Positions 7,224 to 13,446 of a DNA stretch of 14,422 nucleotides are shown in pieces; position 1 is the stretch's first letter; every line of letters begins with the position of its first letter. The notes under the pieces are model-generated. The model saw only the letters and a program-made list of their open reading frames with translations. It ran no database searches and was not told the origin of the DNA. The position numbers and the translations under genes were made by a program. Source of the DNA: an uncultured Faecalibacterium sp. (lineage in GTDB: Bacteria > Bacillota > Clostridia > Oscillospirales > Ruminococcaceae); assembly GCA_937917475.1 (NCBI GenBank), contig CALDNF010000065.1, positions 1 through 14,422 of the forward strand, written 5' to 3'.

Positions 7224-9161
7224 ATGACTTTTAACGAATTGAATCTGTCCGCCCCCCTGCTGCGTGCCATTGCGGAGGCGGGCTATGAGAATCCCTCCCC
7301 CATTCAGGCATCGGCCATTCCGCCGGTGCTTGAGGGAAGGGACTTGATGGGCTGCGCCCAGACCGGAACCGGCAAGACGGCGGCGTTTGCGCTGCCCATG
7401 CTGGACCGGCTGACGGCAATGCCCGCACGGAAGAACGGGGCCGTCCGTGCCCTGATCCTCACCCCCACCCGGGAGCTTGCTTTGCAGATCGGCGAAAGCT
7501 TTGCCGCCTACGGCAAGTACCTCAAGCTGCGCAGCACCGTCATCTTTGGCGGTGTGGGGCAGGCTCCGCAGGTGGAGGCCATCAAAAAAGGCGTTGAGAT
7601 CCTCATCGCCTGCCCGGGCCGTCTGAACGACCTTGTGGGGCAGGGGCTCATTGACCTTTCCAACATTGAGATCTTTGTTCTGGACGAAGCCGACCGGATG
7701 CTGGACATGGGCTTTGTCCACGATGTGAAGCGGGTGATCGCAAAGCTGCCGGAAAAACGGCAGAACCTGATGTTCAGTGCCACTATGCCCAAGGAGATCG
7801 AGCAGCTGGCATCGGGCATCCTCCACGACCCCGCCTTTGTCAAGGTGGACCCGGTGTCCAGCACGGTGGACCGGATCGCCCAGAGCCTTTACTTTGTGGA
7901 AAAGGGCAATAAGAAATTTCTGCTGCCCTGGCTCATCAAGAACCTGAATCCGCCGGTGCAGAATGCACTGGTGTTCAGCCGTACCAAGCATGGTGCGGAT
8001 AAAATTGCAAAAGACCTGACCAAGCAGGGCATTCCCGCTGCGGCGATCCATGGCAACAAGAGCCAGAGTGCCCGGGTGGCTGCGCTGGAAGGCTTCAAGG
8101 CTGGCAAGACCAAAGTGCTGGTGGCAACGGATATCGCCGCCCGGGGCATCGACATCAGCGAGCTGTCCCATGTCTTTAACTACGATCTGCCGGAGGTCCC
8201 CGAGACCTATGTCCACCGGATCGGCCGGACGGCCCGGGCCGGTGCCGACGGCACGGCAGTGAGCTTCTGTGCCCCGGAGGAGCAGGAGTATCTGGCCGGA
8301 ATCGAAAAACTGAACCGTCGGAAGATTCCGGTGGTGTCCGGTCATCCCTGGGACGGTGTGCCCGCTCCGGTCAAGGCAGCTCCCCCGGTGCGGGGCCGTA
8401 AACCCAAAGCTGAAAAAGCAGAGGAAACTGCCCCGGAAACAAAGCAGCCTGCCAAAGCGGCAAAGGCTGCAAAAGGAAAAGCGGAATCGGCTCCCGCAAA
8501 GGTAGAAAAGCCTGCAAAGCAGCCGAAACCTCAGAAAATTGTGAGAATAGAGGAACAACCGATGGATGAAAACCAGAAGCGCACACCCGGCGGGCGCAAT
8601 GAGAACCGCCGTTCCAATAACAACCACCCCCGCCGTGAAAACGGTGCAGCAGGGAATGTCAACCGAGGCAGCAATGCGCAGCCCAAGTTTGACCCCCATT
8701 TTGTGAGCGCACCTGAGGCAACACCTCTCCGCCCGGCCAAAAAGGCTCCGGCAGTACAGCCTGCCCCCCAGATCAGGACCGCACGAAACGCACAGTCCCA
8801 GAATGGCCAGAACAATGCCCGCACCGAGAACCCGGGTGCAGGCCGCAGCGGCCGGAACGCTGCCCCCGCAAAGAATGAGCGTCCGGCCCGGAACAGTGGC
8901 CGCAGTGACCGGACGGACCGCAGCGAGAATGGCCGCAGCCGGAACGGTGCAGGCACCTTCAATGCCTCCGCACGTCCGGCCCGGAAGCCGGAGCAGAATA
9001 CCCGCAGCCGGGGCCGCAATCTGCCTGCAAAGGACGAGGACCCGGGCCTTGTGCTCATCAGCCGCCGCCCGCCGCAGCAGAAGTTTACCAATTTTGAGGA
9101 GTATATGAACGCCCATGGCGGCGCAACGGCTCCCATCGAGGATCACAGCGAGGAAGTTTAA
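7224..9161 (+). CDS. DEAD-box ATP-dependent RNA helicase (RhlE-like core) with long disordered tail
   Basis: 645-residue cytoplasmic RNA helicase. The core (about 1-375) has every expected motif: the Q-motif region (phenylalanine 3 to PSPIQ, 24-28), Walker A AQTGTGKT (45-52), PTRELALQ (81-88), DEAD (154-157), SAT (185-187), VFSRTKHG (250-257), ATDIAARGID (301-310) and HRIGRTARAG (331-340). Sequence around these motifs most resembles the RhlE/CshA class used in ribosome assembly and mRNA turnover. The remaining 270 residues are low complexity: first Lys/Ala/Pro-rich, then Arg/Asn/Gly-rich, ending in a more ordered block (ISRRPPQQKFTNFEEYMNAH). Such basic tails usually bind RNA. AGGAGA precedes ATG 7224. 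An in-frame ATG at 8562 with its own AGGA could give a separate tail protein. Linkage to the rRNA methyltransferase fits a role in ribosome biogenesis. Confidence 0.95.
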   Translation: MTFNELNLSAPLLRAIAEAGYENPSPIQASAIPPVLEGRDLMGCAQTGTGKTAAFALPMLDRLTAMPARKNGAVRALILTPTRELALQIGESFAAYGKYLKLRSTVIFGGVGQAPQVEAIKKGVEILIACPGRLNDLVGQGLIDLSNIEIFVLDEADRMLDMGFVHDVKRVIAKLPEKRQNLMFSATMPKEIEQLASGILHDPAFVKVDPVSSTVDRIAQSLYFVEKGNKKFLLPWLIKNLNPPVQNALVFSRTKHGADKIAKDLTKQGIPAAAIHGNKSQSARVAALEGFKAGKTKVLVATDIAARGIDISELSHVFNYDLPEVPETYVHRIGRTARAGADGTAVSFCAPEEQEYLAGIEKLNRRKIPVVSGHPWDGVPAPVKAAPPVRGRKPKAEKAEETAPETKQPAKAAKAAKGKAESAPAKVEKPAKQPKPQKIVRIEEQPMDENQKRTPGGRNENRRSNNNHPRRENGAAGNVNRGSNAQPKFDPHFVSAPEATPLRPAKKAPAVQPAPQIRTARNAQSQNGQNNARTENPGAGRSGRNAAPAKNERPARNSGRSDRTDRSENGRSRNGAGTFNASARPARKPEQNTRSRGRNLPAKDEDPGLVLISRRPPQQKFTNFEEYMNAHGGATAPIEDHSEEV

Positions 9162-9163
9162 GG

Positions 9164-10012
9164 ATGCAGACAGTTTGGAAGGATGCCCCCTGGTGCTGCC
9201 CCCTCTGCGGTGAGCCGCTGACTGGAGAAAGCACCCTGAAATGTCCCGCCGGACACAGCTTTGACCGTGCCAAGGAGGGTTACTGGCATCTGCTTCCGGT
9301 GCAGAAGATGCGCACCAGGACCCCCGGCGACGGCAAAGAGATGGTAGCCGCCCGTCGGGCCTTCCTGAACGCCGGGTATTACGGCATCTTCGGGCAGGCG
9401 GCAGGAGAACTCTGTCTGGAATATGGCCAGCCTGCCGCCCCGGACCGGGCTCTGCATCTGCTGGATGCGGGCTGCGGCGAGGGCTGGTATGACCGGTGCA
9501 TCGCCGGGCAGTTTGATGCGGCGGGCAAACCGCTGGAACTGGCTGGTTTCGACATTGCAAAACCGGCGGTCCGGCTGGCGGCAAAGGCCCTGCCCGGAGC
9601 GAAATATGCGGTGGCATCCAGCTTTCATCAGCCGGTGCAGACCGGCTGGGCAGACCTGCTGTTCAACTGCTTTTCGCCGTTTGCACAGGAGGAATTCCGC
9701 CGGGTGCTGCGGCCCGGCGGACGGATGATCTATGTCGTCCCCGGGGAGGAGCATCTTTACCAGATGAAAGCCGTCCTCTACGAAAAGCCCTACAAAAACC
9801 CGGTGCAGCAGATCGAGTATCCGGGCTTCCGTCCCATCGGGGAGCGGGAAGTCTCGGGGGAGATCACAGTCCCGGCAGACCAGCTGGAAGCGTTGTTTGG
9901 GATGACGCCCTACTACTGGAAAACGCCCCGGGACGGTGCGGCCCGCCTTGCGGCTCTGCCGCAGCTGACCACGGCGATCTCGTTCCGCTTCCTCGTATTT
10001 GAAAAAGAATAA
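9164..10012 (+). CDS. rlmA: RlmA-type 23S rRNA (guanine-N1)-methyltransferase
   Basis: 282-residue SAM-dependent methyltransferase. The N terminus has the RlmA/TlrB zinc knuckle CxxC...CxxxH (C12, C15, C27, H31), followed by GHSFDRAKEGYWHLLP (30-45), which is diagnostic of the family. SAM motif I is LDAGCGEGWYD (100-110), and the FNCFSPFA...EEFRRVLRPGGRMIYVVPG stretch (167-194) matches RlmA. Members methylate G745 (RlmAI) or G748 (RlmAII) in helix 35 of 23S rRNA; RlmAII-type activity is expected in Gram-positives and can affect tylosin susceptibility, but which of the two applies here is inferred only. It starts two bases after the helicase stop; the ribosome binding site GAGGAAG lies inside the helicase gene. 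It is the last gene of the operon, followed by a strong hairpin. Confidence 0.92.
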   Translation: MQTVWKDAPWCCPLCGEPLTGESTLKCPAGHSFDRAKEGYWHLLPVQKMRTRTPGDGKEMVAARRAFLNAGYYGIFGQAAGELCLEYGQPAAPDRALHLLDAGCGEGWYDRCIAGQFDAAGKPLELAGFDIAKPAVRLAAKALPGAKYAVASSFHQPVQTGWADLLFNCFSPFAQEEFRRVLRPGGRMIYVVPGEEHLYQMKAVLYEKPYKNPVQQIEYPGFRPIGEREVSGEITVPADQLEALFGMTPYYWKTPRDGAARLAALPQLTTAISFRFLVFEKE

Positions 10013-10019
10013 AATGCAC

Positions 10020-10067
10020 ACAACCCACAGGAGCCGGGACCATAAGGTCCCGGCTCCTGTGGGTTGT
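10020..10067. terminator. Bidirectional terminator between convergent genes
   Basis: A perfect 22-bp inverted repeat: left arm 10020-10041, ATAA loop 10042-10045, right arm 10046-10067. It starts 7 bases after the rlmA stop and ends 29 bases beyond the stop of the minus-strand ECF gene. On the minus strand it is followed by a T-rich run (about 10001-10015), giving a good intrinsic terminator; on the plus strand the run is weaker (TTGTTGTAT). Confidence 0.85.
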
Positions 10068-10096
10068 TGTATCAGAAAAGACGATAGAGAGCAGAA

Positions 10097-10750
10097 TTAC
10101 TTCTTCTCACCCTTGTCCAGAAGCTTTGCACGCTCGAGGGCAGGACGCAGGGCGAGGTAGAGGATGACCACACAGACGGTGGAAGCCACGCTGTTGACAA
10201 AGGTGATGCCGCCGGTGATCTTGGTCAGGGCCTTGGCGATGGTATACTCCTGACCGAAAATGTACACATTGCGGAAGTAGCCGAGGAACGGGTCGGTAAA
10301 GACGTTCAGGAGCAGACCGGAACCGGCGGAGACGATGACCTTGACCAGATAGCCGGGGCTGTGGCGGTCCAGTTCCTTCAGCTTAAAGACCTTGTGGGCC
10401 ACGGCACCGCAGGTGATGCCGATGATGAACTTGAGCACGAAGGTGGTAATGGCATAGCCCGGGTCACCGGCCAGAATGTCGGCCAGAGCCAGACCGATGG
10501 CACCGGCCAGACCGCCGGACACACCGTCCAGCAACAGGGCGGTCAGGGCCGTGAAGGTGTTGCCCAGATGGAACGAGGAACCGCCGTAGAAGGGGATCCG
10601 GAAGAACAGATAGGCAATCAGGCTCAAAGCTGCCATGACGCCGGTCAGAGCCAGTTCGTGCACGGTAAAGGTGCGCTTGTAAAGGATACTTGCAAAGACG
10701 ATGACAATGACAACGACTGCCAGCAGCAGCCACATTGCGGTGGTAGACAT
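10097..10750 (-). CDS. ECF transporter S component (substrate-binding membrane subunit)
   Basis: 217-residue, very hydrophobic protein with about six membrane helices. The block SFHLGNTFTALTALLLDGVSGGLAGAIGLALADILAG, with FVLKFIIGITCG after it, is typical of ECF S components of the DUF1393/riboflavin-type family (PF07155 as I recall it). S components bind a vitamin and work with a shared EcfT-EcfA-EcfA' module, not encoded here. ATG 10750 is chosen because GGAGGG lies just upstream; the alternative TTG at 10765 is part of the ribosome binding site region. The gene is divergent from a MocR-type (PLP-domain) regulator, a layout known for predicted vitamin B6 ECF transporters, so a B6 vitamer is a reasonable but unproven substrate. 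Riboflavin or a pyrimidine precursor remain possible. Confidence 0.85.
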   Translation of the reverse strand: MSTTAMWLLLAVVVIVIVFASILYKRTFTVHELALTGVMAALSLIAYLFFRIPFYGGSSFHLGNTFTALTALLLDGVSGGLAGAIGLALADILAGDPGYAITTFVLKFIIGITCGAVAHKVFKLKELDRHSPGYLVKVIVSAGSGLLLNVFTDPFLGYFRNVYIFGQEYTIAKALTKITGGITFVNSVASTVCVVILYLALRPALERAKLLDKGEKK

Positions 10751-10845
10751 GATTTTTCCCTCCAATTTTAACGTTTGCCGAACCGGGCAAGGCCAGGCCC
10801 CTTTCTTTTGCAGCAGCAGAAGCGTTCGGTCACAACGGATTACCC

Positions 10846-10873
10846 ATAAAACTACTTGACATTTGGGTGTCCA
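10846..10873 (-). promoter_or_regulatory. Putative promoter of the ECF S-component gene
   Basis: On the minus strand, TGGACA (10868-10873) and TTTTAT (10846-10851) are spaced 16 bases and match sigma-A hexamers at 5/6 and 4/6. The -10 element overlaps a CCCATAAAA repeat, so a regulator bound there would block this promoter. It leaves a leader of about 90 bases containing a 6-bp dyad (CCGAAC at 10778, GTTCGG at 10824); no known riboswitch was recognised. Confidence 0.4.
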
Positions 10874-10884
10874 GCGGGTATGCT
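10856..10884 (+). promoter_or_regulatory. Putative promoter of the MocR-type regulator gene
   Basis: A perfect TTGACA at 10856-10861 and TATGCT at 10879-10884 are spaced 17 bases. The start point would be near 10891, giving a leader of about 90 bases before the ATG at 10980. It overlaps the opposing promoter of the ECF gene. Confidence 0.6.
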
Positions 10885-10979
10885 CCTATTATACGCAGAA
10901 CTGGCCCCATGAAAATACCCAGAATAAAGTTTTTTTATGGGGTCAGTTTGGAGAGGTGCCCAAAGCAGGGAGGGGTTCT

Positions 10980-12419
10980 ATGGTCCATTTGACAACAGCA
11001 CTGGATGCGGCATCGGCGGTGCCGCTGTATGAACAGCTCTATAAAAGCCTTGCGGACGAGATGCGGGCGGGCACCCTTGCCGCCGGCACCCGGATGCCGG
11101 GCAAGCGGCGGCTGGCGGCAGAGCTGTCGGTGTCGGTGAACACCGTGGATGCGGCCTATCAGCTTCTGGCGGCGGAGGGCTATCTGGAATCCCGGGAGCG
11201 CAGTGGCTTTTATGTGCAGGAGTATCTGGCCCTGCCCCAGCGGACGGAGCCGGAAATGCAGGCCGCCGCACCGGTGCAGCCGCCGGAACCGAAGGACACG
11301 CCGGTGCAGTTTGACCTCTCCACCCGGGGGGTGGATCCGGGACTGTTTCCCTTCCGCACCTGGGCAAGGCTGCAAAAGGAACTGCTCTACTCCTCGCCGG
11401 AGCTGCTGACCCATGGCGATGCACAGGGAGACATCGAGCTACGGCAGGCATTGGCGGAGTATCTGGAAGAATACCGGGGCGTGCGGTGCGGGGCAGACCA
11501 GATCGTTGTAGGGGCGGGTCTGGAATATCTGCTGGGCCTGCTGGCTCCGCTGCTTCCGGGAACGGCGGCGGTGGAGAACCCGGGCTATCCCCGGGCCCGG
11601 CAGGTGCTTGCCAACAACGGTGTGTCCTGCTGCTGCCTTCCGGTGGATGAGGGCGGCTTGTCCATTGAAGCGTTGTATCGTTCCGGGGCGGCGGTCTGCT
11701 ATGTCACCCCCAGCCACCAGTTCCCCACCGGGGTCACCATGCCGGCGGGCCGGCGGGCCGAGCTGCTGCGCTGGGCATCCCGCCAGCCGGGGCAGCGGTA
11801 CATTATCGAGGACGACTACGATTCGGAGTTCCGGTTCGACACCCGGCCCCTGCCCAGCCTGCAGGGAATGGCGGGGGCGGATGGGCCGGTGGTCTATCTT
11901 TCCACCTGTTCCCGGAGCCTTGCCCCCAGCATCCGGATCGCCTATATGGTCCTGCCACGGCATCTGCTCCCGGCTTGGCAGCGCACCTACCGGCTCTACT
12001 CCAGCCCGGTGGGGCGGTTTGAGCAGCAGACACTGGCCCGCTTTATCACCGAGGGCTATTTTACCCGGCATCTGGCCCGGGAACGGGTGGCCTACAAGGC
12101 CCGGCGGGATGCGCTGGCCAAGGCTCTGACCGGGGCTTTTGGGCCCGGGGAGCTGAAGCTGATGGGGCTCCACACCGGGCTGCATCTGCTGGCAAAGCTT
12201 GCAGACCCGCCCGCCGATGCCGCCCTCCGGGCTGCAGCGGCACAGGCCGGGATGCAGTTCAGCTTGCTGAGCGATTTTGACCTGACCGGCAGCAGGCAGG
12301 AAAAATGCGGTACACTGGTGCTGGGTTACGGCTCGTTGGCAGACGATGCCTGCCCATTGGTGGGGGAGACGTTGAAAAGGGTCTGCACCGCAGCCCGGGA
12401 AGCATCGTCGGGCCGGTAA
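10980..12419 (+). CDS. MocR-type regulator (GntR HTH + aminotransferase-like domain) lacking the PLP lysine
   Basis: 479-residue transcription factor. Residues about 10-80 form a GntR winged helix (PLYEQLYKSLADEMRAGTL, RMPGKRRLAAELSVSVNTV, AEGYLESRERSGFYV). A linker follows (about 80-115), then a fold-type I aminotransferase domain (about 115-475) with GDAQGDIELRQALAEYL, NPGYPRAR, YVTPSHQFPTGVTM, IIEDDYDSEF (276-285) and a closing LVLGYGSLAD. The internal aldimine motif, normally TFSKSLxPxLRLGY, reads TCSRSLAPSIRIAY: the lysine is R312. It therefore cannot form a Schiff base at that site. ATG 10980 has AGGGAGGGG ahead; an in-frame extension to 10863 would include the promoter. It probably regulates the divergent ECF gene and itself. 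Its 3' end overlaps the convergent LCP-like gene by 94 bases. Confidence 0.92.
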   Translation: MVHLTTALDAASAVPLYEQLYKSLADEMRAGTLAAGTRMPGKRRLAAELSVSVNTVDAAYQLLAAEGYLESRERSGFYVQEYLALPQRTEPEMQAAAPVQPPEPKDTPVQFDLSTRGVDPGLFPFRTWARLQKELLYSSPELLTHGDAQGDIELRQALAEYLEEYRGVRCGADQIVVGAGLEYLLGLLAPLLPGTAAVENPGYPRARQVLANNGVSCCCLPVDEGGLSIEALYRSGAAVCYVTPSHQFPTGVTMPAGRRAELLRWASRQPGQRYIIEDDYDSEFRFDTRPLPSLQGMAGADGPVVYLSTCSRSLAPSIRIAYMVLPRHLLPAWQRTYRLYSSPVGRFEQQTLARFITEGYFTRHLARERVAYKARRDALAKALTGAFGPGELKLMGLHTGLHLLAKLADPPADAALRAAAAQAGMQFSLLSDFDLTGSRQEKCGTLVLGYGSLADDACPLVGETLKRVCTAAREASSGR

Positions 12420-13252
12420 AGAGAGCCGTCCCAGCTGCCGGGCAGAGCCTCGGCCCAGACAGGAGCGGAGCCGTTGGCCAGAAATTCCAGAATTTCTTCC
12501 AGATGTGTGTAGTCCTGCGCTGTCAGGTCCGTGAGAAGGGAAGAACTGTTGGTGCGCAGAGATTCCGGAAGAGCGGCGGGCAGAAGCTCAAGATTCTGCC
12601 GGAAAAAAGCGTCCCAGACCACGGCCCGGGCCGCAGCCCGGCGGAAAGGCGGAAGACTGGCGGCATATTCCTGCTCAAGTTCGCTGAGGACACGGTGGGC
12701 TTCGTCGGCAGAGAGCCCCTGCACCCCGTTGCCCATCCCGCAGAGGGTGAGCTCCTCCGGGGTAAGGGCTCCCGAAAAGCCCACCCGGAAGGAGCCATAC
12801 CGCCCGGCCAGCCGGGAGAGCAGGGCGGGGGAAAGGGCCAGATACCGGGTATCTTCCGGCAGAGCCAGCAGCGGGGTCAGAGCTTCCCGGCAGCGGGCGG
12901 GCCCGGCAGAGGCATAGCAGTGGGCGAGGGTGGCATCCTTGCCGCCAAAATCCACGCAGGTCTCGGCGGGCAGGGCCAGCAGGCCAAGGCGGTTCTGAAA
13001 AGCGTCCAGATGCAGCAGCAGAAAGCCCGGATTTTCCCCGGTCAGGCAGACCAGAAGGGTCATCCGGTCTGCCTCGGCGGGGAGGTGCACCGGCACCCCT
13101 CGCTGGGATTCGGCGGCGGGCAGACGCTCCCGGACCGCTTTGCGGGTGAGCAGGACCGTGCCGCCCACAAGAGGCAGCAGAACCAGCAGGGCTGCACCCA
13201 GTGCAGCCCAGAAAGGGTTCCATCCGTGGGAAGGTGCGGTGTGACGGTGCAT
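12326..13252 (-). CDS. Membrane-anchored, degenerate LytR-CpsA-Psr (LCP)-like protein
   Basis: 308 residues: a short N terminus, one membrane helix (about 14-36), then an extracellular domain. The pattern DRMTLLVCL...LLALPAETCV...ATLAHCYASAGP...LTPLLALPEDTRYLALSPALLSRLAGRYGSF follows the LCP fold (D-MVLSI, SIPRDT, KINAAYAYGG, LLGIPIDYYVTVNF--LVDALGGV). LCP enzymes attach glycopolymers to peptidoglycan. The key SIPRDT segment is LPAET here (94-98), losing arginine and turning Asp to Glu, so catalysis is unlikely. The C-terminal ~140 residues are not recognised. ATG 13252 has AGGAGG 8 bases upstream, with a CCCCGG/CCGGGG hairpin (13272-13287) just before it. The 3' end lies inside the MocR gene. 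LCP assignment is moderate; that this is a real secreted or membrane protein is firmer. Confidence 0.62.
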   Translation of the reverse strand: MHRHTAPSHGWNPFWAALGAALLVLLPLVGGTVLLTRKAVRERLPAAESQRGVPVHLPAEADRMTLLVCLTGENPGFLLLHLDAFQNRLGLLALPAETCVDFGGKDATLAHCYASAGPARCREALTPLLALPEDTRYLALSPALLSRLAGRYGSFRVGFSGALTPEELTLCGMGNGVQGLSADEAHRVLSELEQEYAASLPPFRRAAARAVVWDAFFRQNLELLPAALPESLRTNSSSLLTDLTAQDYTHLEEILEFLANGSAPVWAEALPGSWDGSLYRPDDASRAAVQTLFNVSPTNGQASSANEP

Positions 13253-13321
13253 GGGGCACGCCTCCTTTGCGCCCCGGCAGGCCGGGGATGTTCAAGCGGA
13301 GTTTGCACAAAAATGCGATGC

Positions 13322-13349
13322 TTCATACAGAAAAGTCATACAACAACAA
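13322..13349 (-). promoter_or_regulatory. Weak candidate promoter of the LCP-like gene
   Basis: On the minus strand, TTGTTG (13344-13349) and TATGAA (13322-13327) are spaced 16 bases, about 70 bases upstream of the start codon. Both hexamers are only partial matches. The inverted repeat TTCATCT (13352-13358) / AGATGAA (13370-13376) lies immediately upstream and could be an operator. Confidence 0.3.
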
Positions 13350-13421
13350 AATTCATCTCCCGGAATAAAAGATGAAACCTCGGCGTAAAATGGGGTGAAG
13401 CTCTTGCCAAAGCCGGGAAAA

Positions 13422-13427
13422 TATGAT
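13422..13427 (+). promoter_or_regulatory. Weak candidate -10 element for the symporter leader
   Basis: TATGAT matches the -10 consensus at 5/6, but no good -35 hexamer lies 16-18 bases upstream (TTGCCA at 13404 is only 12 bases away). If used, transcription would begin near 13434, just before the structured leader. The rest of 13377-13440 shows no gene. Confidence 0.3.
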
Positions 13428-13446
13428 AAGGTTTCAACAACATTTT

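Larger units (their letters stand above)
10842..10947. promoter_or_regulatory. Candidate operator: three CCCAT(A/G)AAAA elements and a dyad
   Basis: Three copies of one element flank the two divergent promoters: ACCCATAAAA (plus, 10842-10851), CCCCATGAAAA (plus, 10905-10915) and CCCCATAAAAAAA (minus, 10930-10942). The last two sit in a larger imperfect inverted repeat, ACTGGCCCCAT (10900-10910) against ATGGGGTCAGT (10937-10947). MocR regulators usually bind two or three repeated half-sites near their own promoter, so these are probable autoregulatory sites. Inferred from position and repetition only. Confidence 0.45.

Noticed and set aside
7182..9617. 811-codon open frame on the minus strand
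   Set aside because: It runs opposite the DEAD-box helicase and part of rlmA, whose motifs are unmistakable. The translation is rich in Arg/His/Pro/Cys with no domain pattern, as expected of antisense frames in GC-rich DNA.
10751..10765. TTG at 10765 as start of the ECF gene
   Set aside because: The TTGGAGGG sequence is the ribosome binding site for the ATG at 10750.
12305..13375. 356-codon open frame on the plus strand
   Set aside because: Antisense to the LCP-like gene, which has an AGGAGG site, membrane anchor and fold pattern; this frame has none.
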